The notes below the pieces were generated by a model, which saw only the letters and a program-made list of their open reading frames with translations, was not told where the DNA came from and did not search any database. Position numbers and translations under genes: made by a program. Shown piece after piece: positions 28,185 to 37,477 of a DNA stretch of 64,000 bases (the stretch's first letter is position 1; each line of letters opens with the position of its first letter). Origin of the DNA: Candidatus Baltobacteraceae bacterium (GTDB lineage: Bacteria; Vulcanimicrobiota; Vulcanimicrobiia; Vulcanimicrobiales; Vulcanimicrobiaceae); the NCBI GenBank assembly GCA_035502855.1, contig DATJTX010000027.1:41352-105351 (forward strand), given 5' to 3'.

Positions 28185-29102
28185 CTACGAGACGCGCTCG
28201 CGCGCGCCGTTCACCAGCAAATCCAACACCGCCATGCGGATGTAGACGCCGTGATGCACCTGCCGCGCGTAACGCCAGCCGGTAAACTCGAGCACGGTGT
28301 CGTCGAGTTCCATGCCGCGGTTGTAGGGCCCCGGATGCATCACGATCGCGTGCCGCGAGAGATGCTTCAGCCGCGTGCCGTTGAGTTGGTACTTCTCGAT
28401 GTACTCCCGATCGCCGATCGGCATCTCCGCGAAGCGTTCGCGCTGGATGCGCAAGAGGATCACCGCGTCGGCAGCGCGGAGAGCTGAATCCAGATCGCGC
28501 TCGATACGCGCGCCCGCGACCGCGTCCTGCGGTTGCAGAAATGCTTCGGGACCGACCAGCACGGCGCGTGCGCCCAGGCGTGCCAGCCCGTGGATCGTCG
28601 AATGCGCGACACGCGAGTGCGCGATGTCTCCGACGATCACGATGTTGCGGCCTTCGAGCGAACCGAACTCGTCGCGTAAGGTGAAGATGTCGAGCAGCGC
28701 CTGCGTCGGATGCGCGTGGGCTCCGTCGCCGGCGTTGATCACGTGGCCGTCGAACGCGGCGGCCACGCGCGCCGGAAAGCCGGCTTCGGGATGCCGAACG
28801 ACGACGACGCCGATTCCCATCGCGGCGAGCGTGAGCATCGTGTCCTCGATCGTCTCGCCCTTGGTCGCCATGCTGATGTCCTTGGGCGAGAGGTTGACGA
28901 CGTTGGCGCCCAGCCGCAGTTGCGCCAGATTGAACGACGTGAACGTACGCGTGCTCTGCTCGAAGAAGACGTTCACGGTATCGACGCCTTCCAGCAGCCG
29001 TCCCGGCGCATGCGCCTCGAACGACCGCGTTTGTTCGAAGATGATTTCGATCTCCTCGGCGGAGAGATCGTCGAGATCGATCAGGCTACGTCGCGTTCGC
29101 AT
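28185..29102 (-). CDS. pyrB: Aspartate carbamoyltransferase catalytic subunit
   Basis: PyrB condenses carbamoyl phosphate and aspartate. The 305-residue protein has the carbamoyl-phosphate loop FEQSTRTFTSFNLAQLRLGA, the lysine loop ATKGETIEDT, and GDGAHAHPTQALLDIFTLRD. No pyrI regulatory subunit is present, so it is probably the unregulated trimer type found with PyrR. The start lies 17 bases inside the 3' end of pyrR. Confidence 0.97.
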   Translation of the reverse strand: MRTRRSLIDLDDLSAEEIEIIFEQTRSFEAHAPGRLLEGVDTVNVFFEQSTRTFTSFNLAQLRLGANVVNLSPKDISMATKGETIEDTMLTLAAMGIGVVVVRHPEAGFPARVAAAFDGHVINAGDGAHAHPTQALLDIFTLRDEFGSLEGRNIVIVGDIAHSRVAHSTIHGLARLGARAVLVGPEAFLQPQDAVAGARIERDLDSALRAADAVILLRIQRERFAEMPIGDREYIEKYQLNGTRLKHLSRHAIVMHPGPYNRGMELDDTVLEFTGWRYARQVHHGVYIRMAVLDLLVNGARERVS

Positions 29103-29631
29103 GGATCGACACCTCGTCGCCGGGCGAGACTTGCGGCGCCAGCGAGACGCGAACGTGCTCGCGCCGGCTGGTGGGAATCGCGCGCCCGACGTAATCGGCT
29201 TGGATCGGCAGTTCGCGCAAGCCGCGGTCGATCATGACGCACAGCCGGATCGCGGAGGGGCGGCCGAGATCCGTCACGGCGTCGAGCGCGGCCCGGATCG
29301 TTCGACCGGTATACAGCACGTCGTCTGCGATGACGACCAGCCGCTCGCTGATGTCGACCGGAATCTGCGATTCCGGCATTTCGTGGGTCACGCGATCGTC
29401 GCGGTAGAGGTTGATGTTCAAAAACCCGAGCGCGGGTGCGCGTCCGCTGATACGCTCGATCTCGCTGGCCAGCCGCTGCGCCAGGGCCTCGCCGCCGCGC
29501 CGCACGCCGATCAGGACCACGCCGCGCTGCGCGTCGCCGGGCTCGAGGATCTGATGCGCGAGGCGCGCGATCACGCGCGCAATCTCATCGCTCTCGAGCA
29601 AGATACGCGATTTTTGCGTGGCCGTCGTCAT
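29086..29631 (-). CDS. pyrR: Bifunctional pyr operon regulator / uracil phosphoribosyltransferase
   Basis: A 181-residue protein with the PRPP-binding motif VVIADDVLYTGRTIRAALD and NINLYRDD, typical of PyrR. PyrR binds pyr mRNA in response to UMP and also has uracil phosphoribosyltransferase activity. Here the gene abuts valS (1-base overlap) and overlaps pyrB, so there is no room for the usual attenuator between pyrR and its neighbours. It may therefore act elsewhere or mainly as an enzyme. Confidence 0.95.
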   Translation of the reverse strand: MTTATQKSRILLESDEIARVIARLAHQILEPGDAQRGVVLIGVRRGGEALAQRLASEIERISGRAPALGFLNINLYRDDRVTHEMPESQIPVDISERLVVIADDVLYTGRTIRAALDAVTDLGRPSAIRLCVMIDRGLRELPIQADYVGRAIPTSRREHVRVSLAPQVSPGDEVSIHANAT

Positions 29632-32252
29632 TAGGCAGGCTCTCCCATGGCAGCAAGCGCCGATTCGACGCGCGCGAGTTCGGAGCGGTAGCCGTCGAGC
29701 TTTTCCCGCTCCTTCGCAACCACCTCGGGCGCGGCCTTGGCGACGAATTGCGGGTTGGCCAGCTTGCGCTCACCCCGCTCGACCTCGGCGCGCAAGTGCG
29801 CCGCGTCTTTCTTATACCGCTCGAGCAGGAGGGCTCGCGGCGCCTCCACCAGCACCGCTGCCACGCCGCCGTGCAATTCCGGATCGACCTCGATCGTCGA
29901 GCCCGACAGGACCGGCGTGAGCGCGGTCACGGCCTGCAATGCCGCCTCGCCGAGCTCGAATGGAACGCGCGCGAGCGGTTTCGATCCCAGCGGCAACGCG
30001 AGCTCGACTTTGAGCCGGCGAATCCGCTCGGTCACCGCCATCTGCACCTCGAACGCGGCGGCGGCGGCGTGGTCGACCGGAACCTCGAGGCGATCCGGCC
30101 AGCTCGCGGTTACGATCGAGGAGCCATCGTGCGGAAGCGCGAGCCAAACTTCCTCGCTGATGAACGGCTCCACCGGATGCAGCACACGCATTGCGTTGTT
30201 CCACACGAACGAAAGCACCGCCGCACGCGTCGTTCGATTTCCCTCGACCTTGGTTGCTTCGACATACCAGTCGCAGAACTCGTACCAGACGAAGCGCCAA
30301 AGCGCTTCGGCCGCGTTGCCGAAATCAAAGGCTTCGAACCGCTCGCCGACGGTTGCGATCAACTCGTGCAGCCGCGTCAGGATCCATTTGTCGGCGACCG
30401 TGAGCTCAGCGGGCTTCGGCAGGGTCATCGCGCCGGGTAATCCTTCGGGCAGCGCGAGCATGTACCGGGTCGCGTTCCAAATCTTGTTGTTGAAATTGCG
30501 CGCCTCTTCGCAACGCGATTCCTGGAAGCGAATCTCCTGACCCTCGAGACGCATCTGGCGGAGGATGCCCATCCGGGTCGCATCGGCGCCGTAGCGATCG
30601 ACCAGGTCCATCGGATCGATCGCGTTGCCCAGCGACTTCGACATCTTGCGTCCCTGCGCATCGAACACGAGCGGCGCAATGAAGACCGTCGGAAAGGGAA
30701 CCTCGCCCAAGAAATGCATGCCGAGCATCACCATGCGCGCGACCCAGAGAAAGATGATCTCCCAACCGGTGATCAGCACTTGCGAAGGATACCAGCATTG
30801 CAGCTCGAGCGTTCGCTCGGGCCAGCCGAGAATCGAGAACGGCCACAGCCCGCTCGAAAACCAGGTGTCGAGCGTGTCCGGATCGCGCGCGAGCGGCGCG
30901 CCGCCGAACCGCGTGCGAGCGATCTCACGAGCTTCTTCTTCGGTCTCGGCTACGACGACGTCGCCGCCCGGCGTGTACCAGACCGGCAGTTGATGGCCCC
31001 ACCACAGCTGGCGCGAGATGTTCCAATCGCGGATGTTCTCGAGCCACTGCTCGTAGGTGCGCCCGTAACGCTCGGGGACAAACCGCAACCGCCCGTCGCG
31101 ATAGGCGCGCAGCGCGGGCTCGGCGAGCGGCTTCATCGTGACGAACCACTGCAGGGAGAGCAGCGGCTCGATCACCTCGCCCGAGCGCTCGCTGATTGCG
31201 ACCGCGTGGCGATACGGTTCTTCCTTTATGAGGTTCCCGCTCGCGCGCAGATCCTCGATGATCCGCGCCCGAGCTTCGTACCGATCGAGTCCGGCGTACG
31301 GACCGACGGCGATCTCGGCGTCGGAGATACGCGCGTCCTCGTCCATGATCGTCGGCATCGGCAGCCGGTGGCGTAGGCCGATCTCGTAGTCGGTCGCATC
31401 GTGGGCCGGCGTGACCTTGACGGCACCGGTGCCGAAGCTTCGATCGACGGCTTCGTCGGCGATCACCGGAATCTCGCGTCCGATCAACGGCAGTACGACG
31501 CTCGCGCCGATCAAGTCGCGGTATCGCTCGTCCGACGGATGAACGGCGACCGCGACGTCGCCCAACATCGTCTCGGGCCGCGTGGTCGCGATCTCGAGCG
31601 CGTGCGCGCCGTCTTTCGCATCGTAGCGAATGTGCCACAGGTACGAGTCGCGCTCGAGGTGATCGATCTCGGCGTCGGAAACCGTCGTCTGTCCTTTCGG
31701 ATCCCAATTGATCAGGCGCTTGCCGCGATAGATCAGGCCCTCGCGGTAGAGTGCGACGAAAACTTTGCGAACCGCCGCGGAGAGACGCTCGTCCATGGTG
31801 AAGCGTTCGCGCTGCCAATCCGGTCCGAATCCGAGTTTGCGAAACTGCGCGTTGATCGTACCGCCGTATTCGTTCGACCATTCCCAGGCGCGCGCCACGA
31901 AACCGTCGCGTCCCAGACGGTCGCGCGAAATACCCGCAGCCGCGAGTTCGCGCACGAGCACGGCCTCGGTCGCGATCGCGGCGTGATCGAGCCCGGGAAG
32001 CCAATCGGCGTCCTCGCCGAGCATGCGATGGTAGCGGGTGAGCACGTCCTGCGGCGTATAGGTCGAACCATGACCGAGATGCGCACGTCCGGTAACGTTG
32101 GGCGGCGGCATCGGAATGATGAAGGGAGGGCGTGCCGGGTCGGGTTCCTCGTGAAAGAATCCGCTGCGCTCCCAAAAGTCGTAGAGCCGTTCTTCAACGG
32201 CTTTTGGATCGTACGTCGGTGGGAGCTCGATCGTTTTTCGGGGTGGAGCCAT
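29631..32252 (-). CDS. valS: Valyl-tRNA synthetase
   Basis: ValS (873 residues) charges tRNA-Val. The class I signatures are NVTGRAHLGHGS (HIGH region, near residue 55) and GRKMSKSLGNAID. The editing domain, GDVAVAVHPSDERYRDLIG, lies between the halves of the Rossmann fold, and the C-terminal coiled coil starts near residue 810 (ERYKKDAAHLRAEVERGER). The stop overlaps the pyrR start by one base, so valS heads the pyrR-pyrB-pyrC transcript. The ATG at 32252 is preceded by 140 bases shared with the divergent methyltransferase; I see no T-box. Confidence 0.97.
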   Translation of the reverse strand: MAPPRKTIELPPTYDPKAVEERLYDFWERSGFFHEEPDPARPPFIIPMPPPNVTGRAHLGHGSTYTPQDVLTRYHRMLGEDADWLPGLDHAAIATEAVLVRELAAAGISRDRLGRDGFVARAWEWSNEYGGTINAQFRKLGFGPDWQRERFTMDERLSAAVRKVFVALYREGLIYRGKRLINWDPKGQTTVSDAEIDHLERDSYLWHIRYDAKDGAHALEIATTRPETMLGDVAVAVHPSDERYRDLIGASVVLPLIGREIPVIADEAVDRSFGTGAVKVTPAHDATDYEIGLRHRLPMPTIMDEDARISDAEIAVGPYAGLDRYEARARIIEDLRASGNLIKEEPYRHAVAISERSGEVIEPLLSLQWFVTMKPLAEPALRAYRDGRLRFVPERYGRTYEQWLENIRDWNISRQLWWGHQLPVWYTPGGDVVVAETEEEAREIARTRFGGAPLARDPDTLDTWFSSGLWPFSILGWPERTLELQCWYPSQVLITGWEIIFLWVARMVMLGMHFLGEVPFPTVFIAPLVFDAQGRKMSKSLGNAIDPMDLVDRYGADATRMGILRQMRLEGQEIRFQESRCEEARNFNNKIWNATRYMLALPEGLPGAMTLPKPAELTVADKWILTRLHELIATVGERFEAFDFGNAAEALWRFVWYEFCDWYVEATKVEGNRTTRAAVLSFVWNNAMRVLHPVEPFISEEVWLALPHDGSSIVTASWPDRLEVPVDHAAAAAFEVQMAVTERIRRLKVELALPLGSKPLARVPFELGEAALQAVTALTPVLSGSTIEVDPELHGGVAAVLVEAPRALLLERYKKDAAHLRAEVERGERKLANPQFVAKAAPEVVAKEREKLDGYRSELARVESALAAMGEPA

Positions 32253-32394
32253 GCGAGCGCAGGTAGTTCCGCGCTCTCGAAAGATAGCCCTCGGAGCACG
32301 CCCGGCCGAGCGCCGCGCAGCAAGGACCGTTGGCCCCGCGATCGGGAGCTACCCGTTCCTGGTCCGCCCGCTTTCCCCGCGTTACGATCGATGC

Positions 32395-33078
32395 GTGCGA
32401 ATCGATGCTGCCGGCGCGATTGCGTGGGACGTATCCAATTGGTCGGCCGCGCTCCGCTTCTGGGAACGGGAAGGCGACCTTTCCGGCGCGCCTCTGAATT
32501 GCTTGGAGATCGGCGCCCACAACGGCGGCCTCTCGGTCTGGCTCGCGCAGCACGGTCACAACGTCGTCTGCTCCGATCTCGAGAATACGACCGGCAAAGC
32601 CCGAAGCCTGGTCGACCGTTACGGCGTCGGTGAGTCGATTCGCTTCGAAGACATCGACGCTACCGCGATTCCGTATACCGGCTGCTTCGACGTCGTCGTC
32701 TTCAAGTCGGTGCTCGGCGGTGTCGGGCACGGCGGCGCGATCGAACGGCAGCGGTCGGCGGTACGATCGATGCATCGCGCGCTTCGGCCGGGTGGACGCT
32801 TACTCTTCGCCGAGAACTTGACCGGAAGTCCGCTGCATGCCGCGTTGCGCAGCCGCTACGTCGAGTGGGGCGAGCGGTGGCGTTACGTCACCATCGAGGA
32901 GATGCGCGCGTTTCTCGAACCCTTTTCGCGGGTGCAGTACGGTGCGGCCGGGTTCTTCGGAGCGCTCGGCCGTTCGGAACGGCAACGGCGCGCGTTTGCG
33001 GTCCTCGATCGTCTCTTCATGAACGCGCTCGTGCCGCCGTCGTGGCGTTACATCATGTATGGCGTAGCGACCAAGTAG
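32395..33078 (+). CDS. Class I SAM-dependent methyltransferase
   Basis: The product is about 227 residues from a GTG at 32395. It has the SAM-binding glycine loop NCLEIGAHNGGLSVWLA, an acidic residue after the second strand (VVCSDLEN), and FDVVVFKSVLGGVG, then LRPGGRLLFAENL. It has no membrane segment. Substrate unknown. An ATG at 32251 opens the same frame 48 codons earlier, but that part is Arg-rich, overlaps the valS start and has weaker codon bias, so I prefer the later start. The gene sits at the edge of the exopolysaccharide locus and could modify a sugar or lipid. Its last 26 bases overlap the receiver gene on the other strand. Confidence 0.75.
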   Translation: MRIDAAGAIAWDVSNWSAALRFWEREGDLSGAPLNCLEIGAHNGGLSVWLAQHGHNVVCSDLENTTGKARSLVDRYGVGESIRFEDIDATAIPYTGCFDVVVFKSVLGGVGHGGAIERQRSAVRSMHRALRPGGRLLFAENLTGSPLHAALRSRYVEWGERWRYVTIEEMRAFLEPFSRVQYGAAGFFGALGRSERQRRAFAVLDRLFMNALVPPSWRYIMYGVATK

Positions 33079-33430
33079 CGCGCAACGTCTCCACGATCGA
33101 TTCGCGTTCGGCGCTCTTGTCGAGCACGACGGCCGCGCCCGCTGCAAGAAACGCGTCCTCGCTTCCGCCGCCTCGCGAGTTACTATAGATGACGATGAAC
33201 GCGTGCGCCGCGAGCGTTCGCGCGAGGCGTACGGCCCGAAGCGGATCGTCGAGATAATCCGAATCGACGAAGAGCAGATCGGGCTGTTCCTCGAGCAGGA
33301 TCTGCGGGTCGATCTGTTCGCTTACCCGATCGACGAAGAGCCCGGCCTCCGAGAACACGTCGACGAGCGTCGGCACGAAGAGGTCCTGCGGTTCGACGAT
33401 GTGGACTTTGCCACGTTCGTGCCGCTCCAT
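33053..33430 (-). CDS. Single-domain receiver-like protein
   Basis: A ~125-residue protein with the alternating strand/helix pattern of CheY-like receivers: KVHIVEPQDLFVPTLVDVF, DLLFVDSDYLDDP (putative phospho-Asp), IVIYSNS and VLDKSAERESIVETL (conserved Lys). The acidic pair normally found after the first strand is replaced by EPQ, so it may not bind Mg2+ in the standard way. It sits directly behind wzc. The start used (ATG, 33430) is 25 bases beyond the wzc stop; an ATG at 33487 would overlap wzc. It could act as a small regulator of the export apparatus. Function not shown. Confidence 0.65.
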   Translation of the reverse strand: MERHERGKVHIVEPQDLFVPTLVDVFSEAGLFVDRVSEQIDPQILLEEQPDLLFVDSDYLDDPLRAVRLARTLAAHAFIVIYSNSRGGGSEDAFLAAGAAVVLDKSAERESIVETLRATWSLRHT

Positions 33431-33455
33431 CGAACCGCTCGGCAGTTCCTGGCCA

Positions 33456-35627
33456 CTAATGTTGGGCGACCACGATGGGCGCGTCATCGCCCAAGAGGCT
33501 GGGAAGCTCCTCGCCGTACGGAGCGTAGTCGGCGCGGCGCGGCTCGACCCGGTTCATGACGAAACCGAGCACGTTGCGAGCGCCCATGCGTCCCAGGCGC
33601 TTGACCGCGCTGCTTGCGGCGCGCAGATCGCTCGTGCCTTGCGAGACCACGAGCACGGTTCCGGTCGTGTGATGAGCGAGCACGGCGGAATCCAGATTGT
33701 TTGCCAGTGCCGCGCCGTCGAACACGAGGATTTTGTAGCGTGTGTAGAGTTCCTCCAAAAGATCGTCGAAGCGCGGGGATTCGAGCAACTTGATCGGATT
33801 CGGCGCGGCCGTTCCGCTGGTCATGATCGCAAGACCGGTGCGCTTGTCGATTTGGACGGCCTGGGCGATCGAGCAGGCGCCGACCAACACGTCGGAGAGG
33901 CCGCGTTCGTTGGGAAGATGGAGTTTGGCGTGCAGAGAGGGGCGGCGCAGGTCGCCGTCGACCAACAGCACCGAACCGTCGATTTCGTTCAGTGCGAGCG
34001 CGACGTTGAGCGCGACGGTGGATTTGCCGTCACCCTGCGCGGGACTCGTGATCGTCAGCGAACGCAGCGGTTGGTCGGTCGAATATTTGATGTTGGTGAC
34101 CAGCTGCAGGAACGAGTCGAGCGCAAGCGCCTTGACCCACGGAACGATCGGTGCGCCGTTGCGCAGCTGCACGAACGGCACCGAGCCCACCTGCGGAATC
34201 GCCAGCTCTTCTTCCACTTCACGCTCGTCGCGAATCGAGTTGTCGAGGTAATCGAGCACCAAGGCCCCGGTGACCCCGAGCACCAGGCCGAGAACGAGCG
34301 AGATGAGGAAGTTCAGCATCAGGCTGGGCCGCACGGTGGCGCCCGCCGGGCTCGCCGGTTGGGTGATCGTGACGTCGGAGATGGCGGTTTCCGAGGCGAC
34401 ACGCGCATCGACGTACTTCTGCTGCAGCGCCGAATACACGTCTTGCGCCGATTTGGCGCTGCGCTGGAGATCGGCCAGCTGCGCCGCTTGCGCCGGCAGG
34501 GCCGCGAGCGCGGGCTGCGCGTCGTGCAGTTGACGCTGCAGCTCCGCAACCTGCGCGTTGTCGGCCGCCGCCTGTGAACGAGCCTGCTCCGCCTGCTGTT
34601 GGAGCTGCTGATAGACGGGATTGGGGACTTGACTCGTGTTGGCAACGACCGTCTGCTGTTCCTTGGCGATCTGTCGCTGCAACTGCGTTTGCTGCGCCTT
34701 GAGCGCGATCACCGCCGGATACTTGTTGGTGTACTGCTGCTCGTCTTGCTGGAGCTGGACGTCGACTTGCGTGAGTTGATTCTGCAGGCTGGCAACCACC
34801 GGGTTTTGCGCGGTCGTCGTGTTGCCCGTGATGTTGGCCGGAATCGTACGCATCTGCGAATCATCCGACGCGAGCTGCGCCTGAGCTTGCTGCAGATCGG
34901 TCTGGGTTTGGTCCAGCTTCGCGTCCAGAGCCGCCATGTTTGTAATCGTAGCCTGCGTCTGCTCGTCGATATTGGCGATGCGATGGGTCGTTTCGAAGGC
35001 TGTAAGACGGTTTTGCGCGTCGTTCATCCGCGTCTGGGCGGCCGGGAGCTGCTGACTCAGGTTGGAAAGCGCGGCATTTGCTTGGCTCGATACCAAATCG
35101 CGCTCACGCTGCAGAATCGCCTGGCCGAACGCGTTCGCGATGGCGGCCGAGGTAACCGCATCCTTCCAGCTCACCGAAACGGCGAGAATATTCGTGTTTG
35201 TGATCGGCGCGACCGTCACGTGCTTCAACAACGTGTCCGGGCTCACGTGTAGATCGAGTTGATCGATAACTCGCTGCACGACCGGCGTTTCGACAAAGAG
35301 CTCCGCGTACGTTTCGGAGGTCTGCATTCCACTTGCCAATACGAGCGCATTGAGCACGGGTAAGTTCGTTTGCGTCGATGGATCGTCCGCAGCCGGACCG
35401 TTTTCGTTGCCGGCGATCACTTTGATCGTCGTCGTGTAGGATTTGGGCCACACCATCGTTCCGATGACCACGAGCGCGACGAAGCCCACGAAGATTTGCA
35501 GAATCGCCGCGCGCCGGCGCACGATCGTGCGCCACAGCGAGGCGAGCTCGCGCTGGCGGTCCGAGACGGTTGGTTCGACGCTGCCCCCGGTCAGAGCCAT
35601 CGGCGTCGTGGTCGTTAGTCCGTTCAT
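33456..35627 (-). CDS. wzc: Polysaccharide co-polymerase / tyrosine autokinase (Wzc-like)
   Basis: A 723-residue fusion of a Wzz-type chain-length determinant and a bacterial tyrosine kinase. There are N-terminal and central membrane helices (about 42-60 and 436-460), with a long coiled-coil periplasmic domain rich in Gln between them. Then comes a BY-kinase domain with Walker A SPAQGDGKSTVALN (near 527), the Walker A' VLLVDGDLRRPS and a C-terminal tail. The tail has only two tyrosines (DYAPYGEE), fewer than usual in Wzc. It controls polymerisation and export of polysaccharide. The gene follows the Wza-like gene by 8 bases with AAGGA before the ATG. Confidence 0.93.
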   Translation of the reverse strand: MNGLTTTTPMALTGGSVEPTVSDRQRELASLWRTIVRRRAAILQIFVGFVALVVIGTMVWPKSYTTTIKVIAGNENGPAADDPSTQTNLPVLNALVLASGMQTSETYAELFVETPVVQRVIDQLDLHVSPDTLLKHVTVAPITNTNILAVSVSWKDAVTSAAIANAFGQAILQRERDLVSSQANAALSNLSQQLPAAQTRMNDAQNRLTAFETTHRIANIDEQTQATITNMAALDAKLDQTQTDLQQAQAQLASDDSQMRTIPANITGNTTTAQNPVVASLQNQLTQVDVQLQQDEQQYTNKYPAVIALKAQQTQLQRQIAKEQQTVVANTSQVPNPVYQQLQQQAEQARSQAAADNAQVAELQRQLHDAQPALAALPAQAAQLADLQRSAKSAQDVYSALQQKYVDARVASETAISDVTITQPASPAGATVRPSLMLNFLISLVLGLVLGVTGALVLDYLDNSIRDEREVEEELAIPQVGSVPFVQLRNGAPIVPWVKALALDSFLQLVTNIKYSTDQPLRSLTITSPAQGDGKSTVALNVALALNEIDGSVLLVDGDLRRPSLHAKLHLPNERGLSDVLVGACSIAQAVQIDKRTGLAIMTSGTAAPNPIKLLESPRFDDLLEELYTRYKILVFDGAALANNLDSAVLAHHTTGTVLVVSQGTSDLRAASSAVKRLGRMGARNVLGFVMNRVEPRRADYAPYGEELPSLLGDDAPIVVAQH

Positions 35628-35635
35628 CGCGATCC

Positions 35636-36526
35636 TTATGGAATGAGGAGGCGGCCGAGAATGTCCAGGATGCCTGCGTTGGTCAAGAGCGATCCCGTCT
35701 TTTGGCGCATCTGAGGAACGTAAATTTCGTCGCCCTTCTGCAACGCGATGTCGGCGCTGCCGTCACCGTGCAGGAGTGCCTGGTAGAGGTTGATCGAGAA
35801 CGTCTGCATCTTGCCGTCGGGTAGTGTACGGAGAACCTTGACGTGATTGAGGTCCGAGTTGGCTTGCGTACTGTCGCCGGCTTGGGCGATTGCCATCGAA
35901 ACTTTATCGCCTTGCGGAATCTGGATGACACCGGGATGGTCGACCGCGCCGTTGACCGTTACGTCGATGAGGGTCGGACCGGGCACGTACACGACGTCGC
36001 CTTCGGCCAGCGATTTGTCCAGGGTGACGTCGCCGTCGTGCAGGAGCCGTTGCAGAGAGACGTGGGTGATGTCGCCCTGTGCGTCGGAAATGCGGGCTTC
36101 GGGCAACGCGCCGTTCACCTCGGCAAGGCCGCCGGCAGCGGCGATCGCATCGGTCACGCGCGCATCCGAACGCAACTGATATTTTCCGGGGTTTTTGACG
36201 TCGCCGAGGACCAGCACGTTCGGCTGGGCAAGCTGTGTGATGGCGATACTGACGAACGGGTGCCGTACGTATTGCGCGAGTTTGTCGCTCAGATCGGCGG
36301 TAGCCGCAGTCACCGTTTTACCGCCGACGCTCACGCGGCCGACCAACGGGTATTCGATCGTGCCGTCCGACATCACGGTGACGTTCTCCGAAAGCGACTG
36401 CTGTCCGTAGACTTGGACGTTGAGCTGGTCGCCCGGATGAATGATCTGCGCCGGGAGCGCGGATGCGCCCATCGCGGCGGGCGCTAGGCCCGCCGCGAGC
36501 AACAGCGTACGCAGGAAACGGATCAC
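35636..36526 (-). CDS. wza: Polysaccharide export protein (Wza-like, SLBB domains)
   Basis: A 296-residue secreted protein with a signal peptide (VIRFLRTLLLAAGLAPAAMGA). The polysaccharide-export (Poly_export) domain is seen at IIHPGDQLNVQVYGQQSLS and DGTIEYPLVGRV. Two SLBB domains follow, marked VLVLGDVKNPGKYQL and VTVNGAVDHPGVIQIPQGD. Wza-type proteins form the channel for polysaccharide across the outer membrane. The protein has no lipobox cysteine, so it differs from classical lipoprotein Wza. The GTG start at 36526 overlaps the lipoprotein stop (GTGA). Confidence 0.92.
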   Translation of the reverse strand: MIRFLRTLLLAAGLAPAAMGASALPAQIIHPGDQLNVQVYGQQSLSENVTVMSDGTIEYPLVGRVSVGGKTVTAATADLSDKLAQYVRHPFVSIAITQLAQPNVLVLGDVKNPGKYQLRSDARVTDAIAAAGGLAEVNGALPEARISDAQGDITHVSLQRLLHDGDVTLDKSLAEGDVVYVPGPTLIDVTVNGAVDHPGVIQIPQGDKVSMAIAQAGDSTQANSDLNHVKVLRTLPDGKMQTFSINLYQALLHGDGSADIALQKGDEIYVPQMRQKTGSLLTNAGILDILGRLLIP

Positions 36527-37368
36527 GGCGTAGGCGCTCCCGTGCACTCGCCCTCTCCGGGGCAGGGTGTCGGCAGAGTGGAATCGACCGCGGTACCGTC
36601 GGCATGAACCGCTTGCAAGTCGGAGAGGATCGTCGTATTTTTCGTGGCACCGGCCTGCGGATTCCAGGCGGGCACGGTCGGATACAGGCTCGCGCCGGCG
36701 CTTTGGCTGCTGGTGATATCGCTCATGAGTTTGGTCTCGTTTGCCGAGAGACCGCTGCCCGCTCGCAGGTGCGCTGCCCAGCCGGCGATCGTGTTGAAGT
36801 TCCACAGATCGAAGGACTGATCGCTATTGTTCTGCGATTCGTAGTAGATATACAGAGCCGCAGCCGTCGATGCCGTGTCGGTCGTGTTGGTCGAGAGGCT
36901 GTTCGGAGTCGAGGACAGATTGAGATCGGTTGCCGGTGAGTTTCCGAGGAACTCCATCGTCCAGGCCTGCGTGCCGTTCGACGCATAGCCGATGATCATG
37001 TAATTGCGGCCCGGTACCGCCGTGTAGGTCGGAGTCGGACTGGAAGGTATGGCGGTTGCGCTCGCGTCGATCGTGTAGTTACCGCCGGCATTGGTCGAAG
37101 TCTCGCCGGCTTGCGCGGAGCAACCACACGTATATGCAACGGTCGAATTCGCCATCGCGGATCCGTTCACGCTCATCTGCCCGCTGATCGAAGGAGTCGG
37201 TGTCGCTCCGGGCGTCGCTGTCGACCCGGGAGCGGTGGATGAGGGCGCGCTGGGGTTCGCGGTCGGAGGTACTCCCCCGCCGCCGCCCGAGCTTCCCGAA
37301 CCTCCGCCGCCACCACAGGCGGCGAGAGCTGCTACGAGCGCGAGGAGCGCTCCGATTCGAATGTTCAT
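36523..37368 (-). CDS. Lipoprotein of unknown function in the polysaccharide export operon
   Basis: A 281-residue protein with a clear lipoprotein signal (MNIRIGALLALVAALAACGG, Cys 18). A Gly/Ser/Pro/Thr-rich linker (about 19-65) follows, then a beta-rich region and a mostly helical C-terminal part (SLYPTVPAWNPQAGATKNT). The linker coding sequence is low-complexity GC. It is the first gene of a three-gene minus-strand operon lipoprotein-wza-wzc. It may help anchor or gate the export channel. No family recognised. Confidence 0.65.
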   Translation of the reverse strand: MNIRIGALLALVAALAACGGGGGSGSSGGGGGVPPTANPSAPSSTAPGSTATPGATPTPSISGQMSVNGSAMANSTVAYTCGCSAQAGETSTNAGGNYTIDASATAIPSSPTPTYTAVPGRNYMIIGYASNGTQAWTMEFLGNSPATDLNLSSTPNSLSTNTTDTASTAAALYIYYESQNNSDQSFDLWNFNTIAGWAAHLRAGSGLSANETKLMSDITSSQSAGASLYPTVPAWNPQAGATKNTTILSDLQAVHADGTAVDSTLPTPCPGEGECTGAPTP

Positions 37369-37477
37369 GCAACTACTAAAGCGTCTCGAACGAGGAAGCG
37401 GCAACGGCGAAAAGACTAGCTCGTTGCGGGAAATCAGGGGCAGTCAAGCGAGCCCGAACCTTTGGTACGAGTAGAAC

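Noticed and set aside
32251..32394. N-terminal extension of the methyltransferase
   Set aside because: Weak codon bias, Arg-rich, and overlaps the valS start and its expected leader.
32253..32394. T-box leader for valS
   Set aside because: No T-box core sequence and no terminator/antiterminator arrangement on the minus strand.
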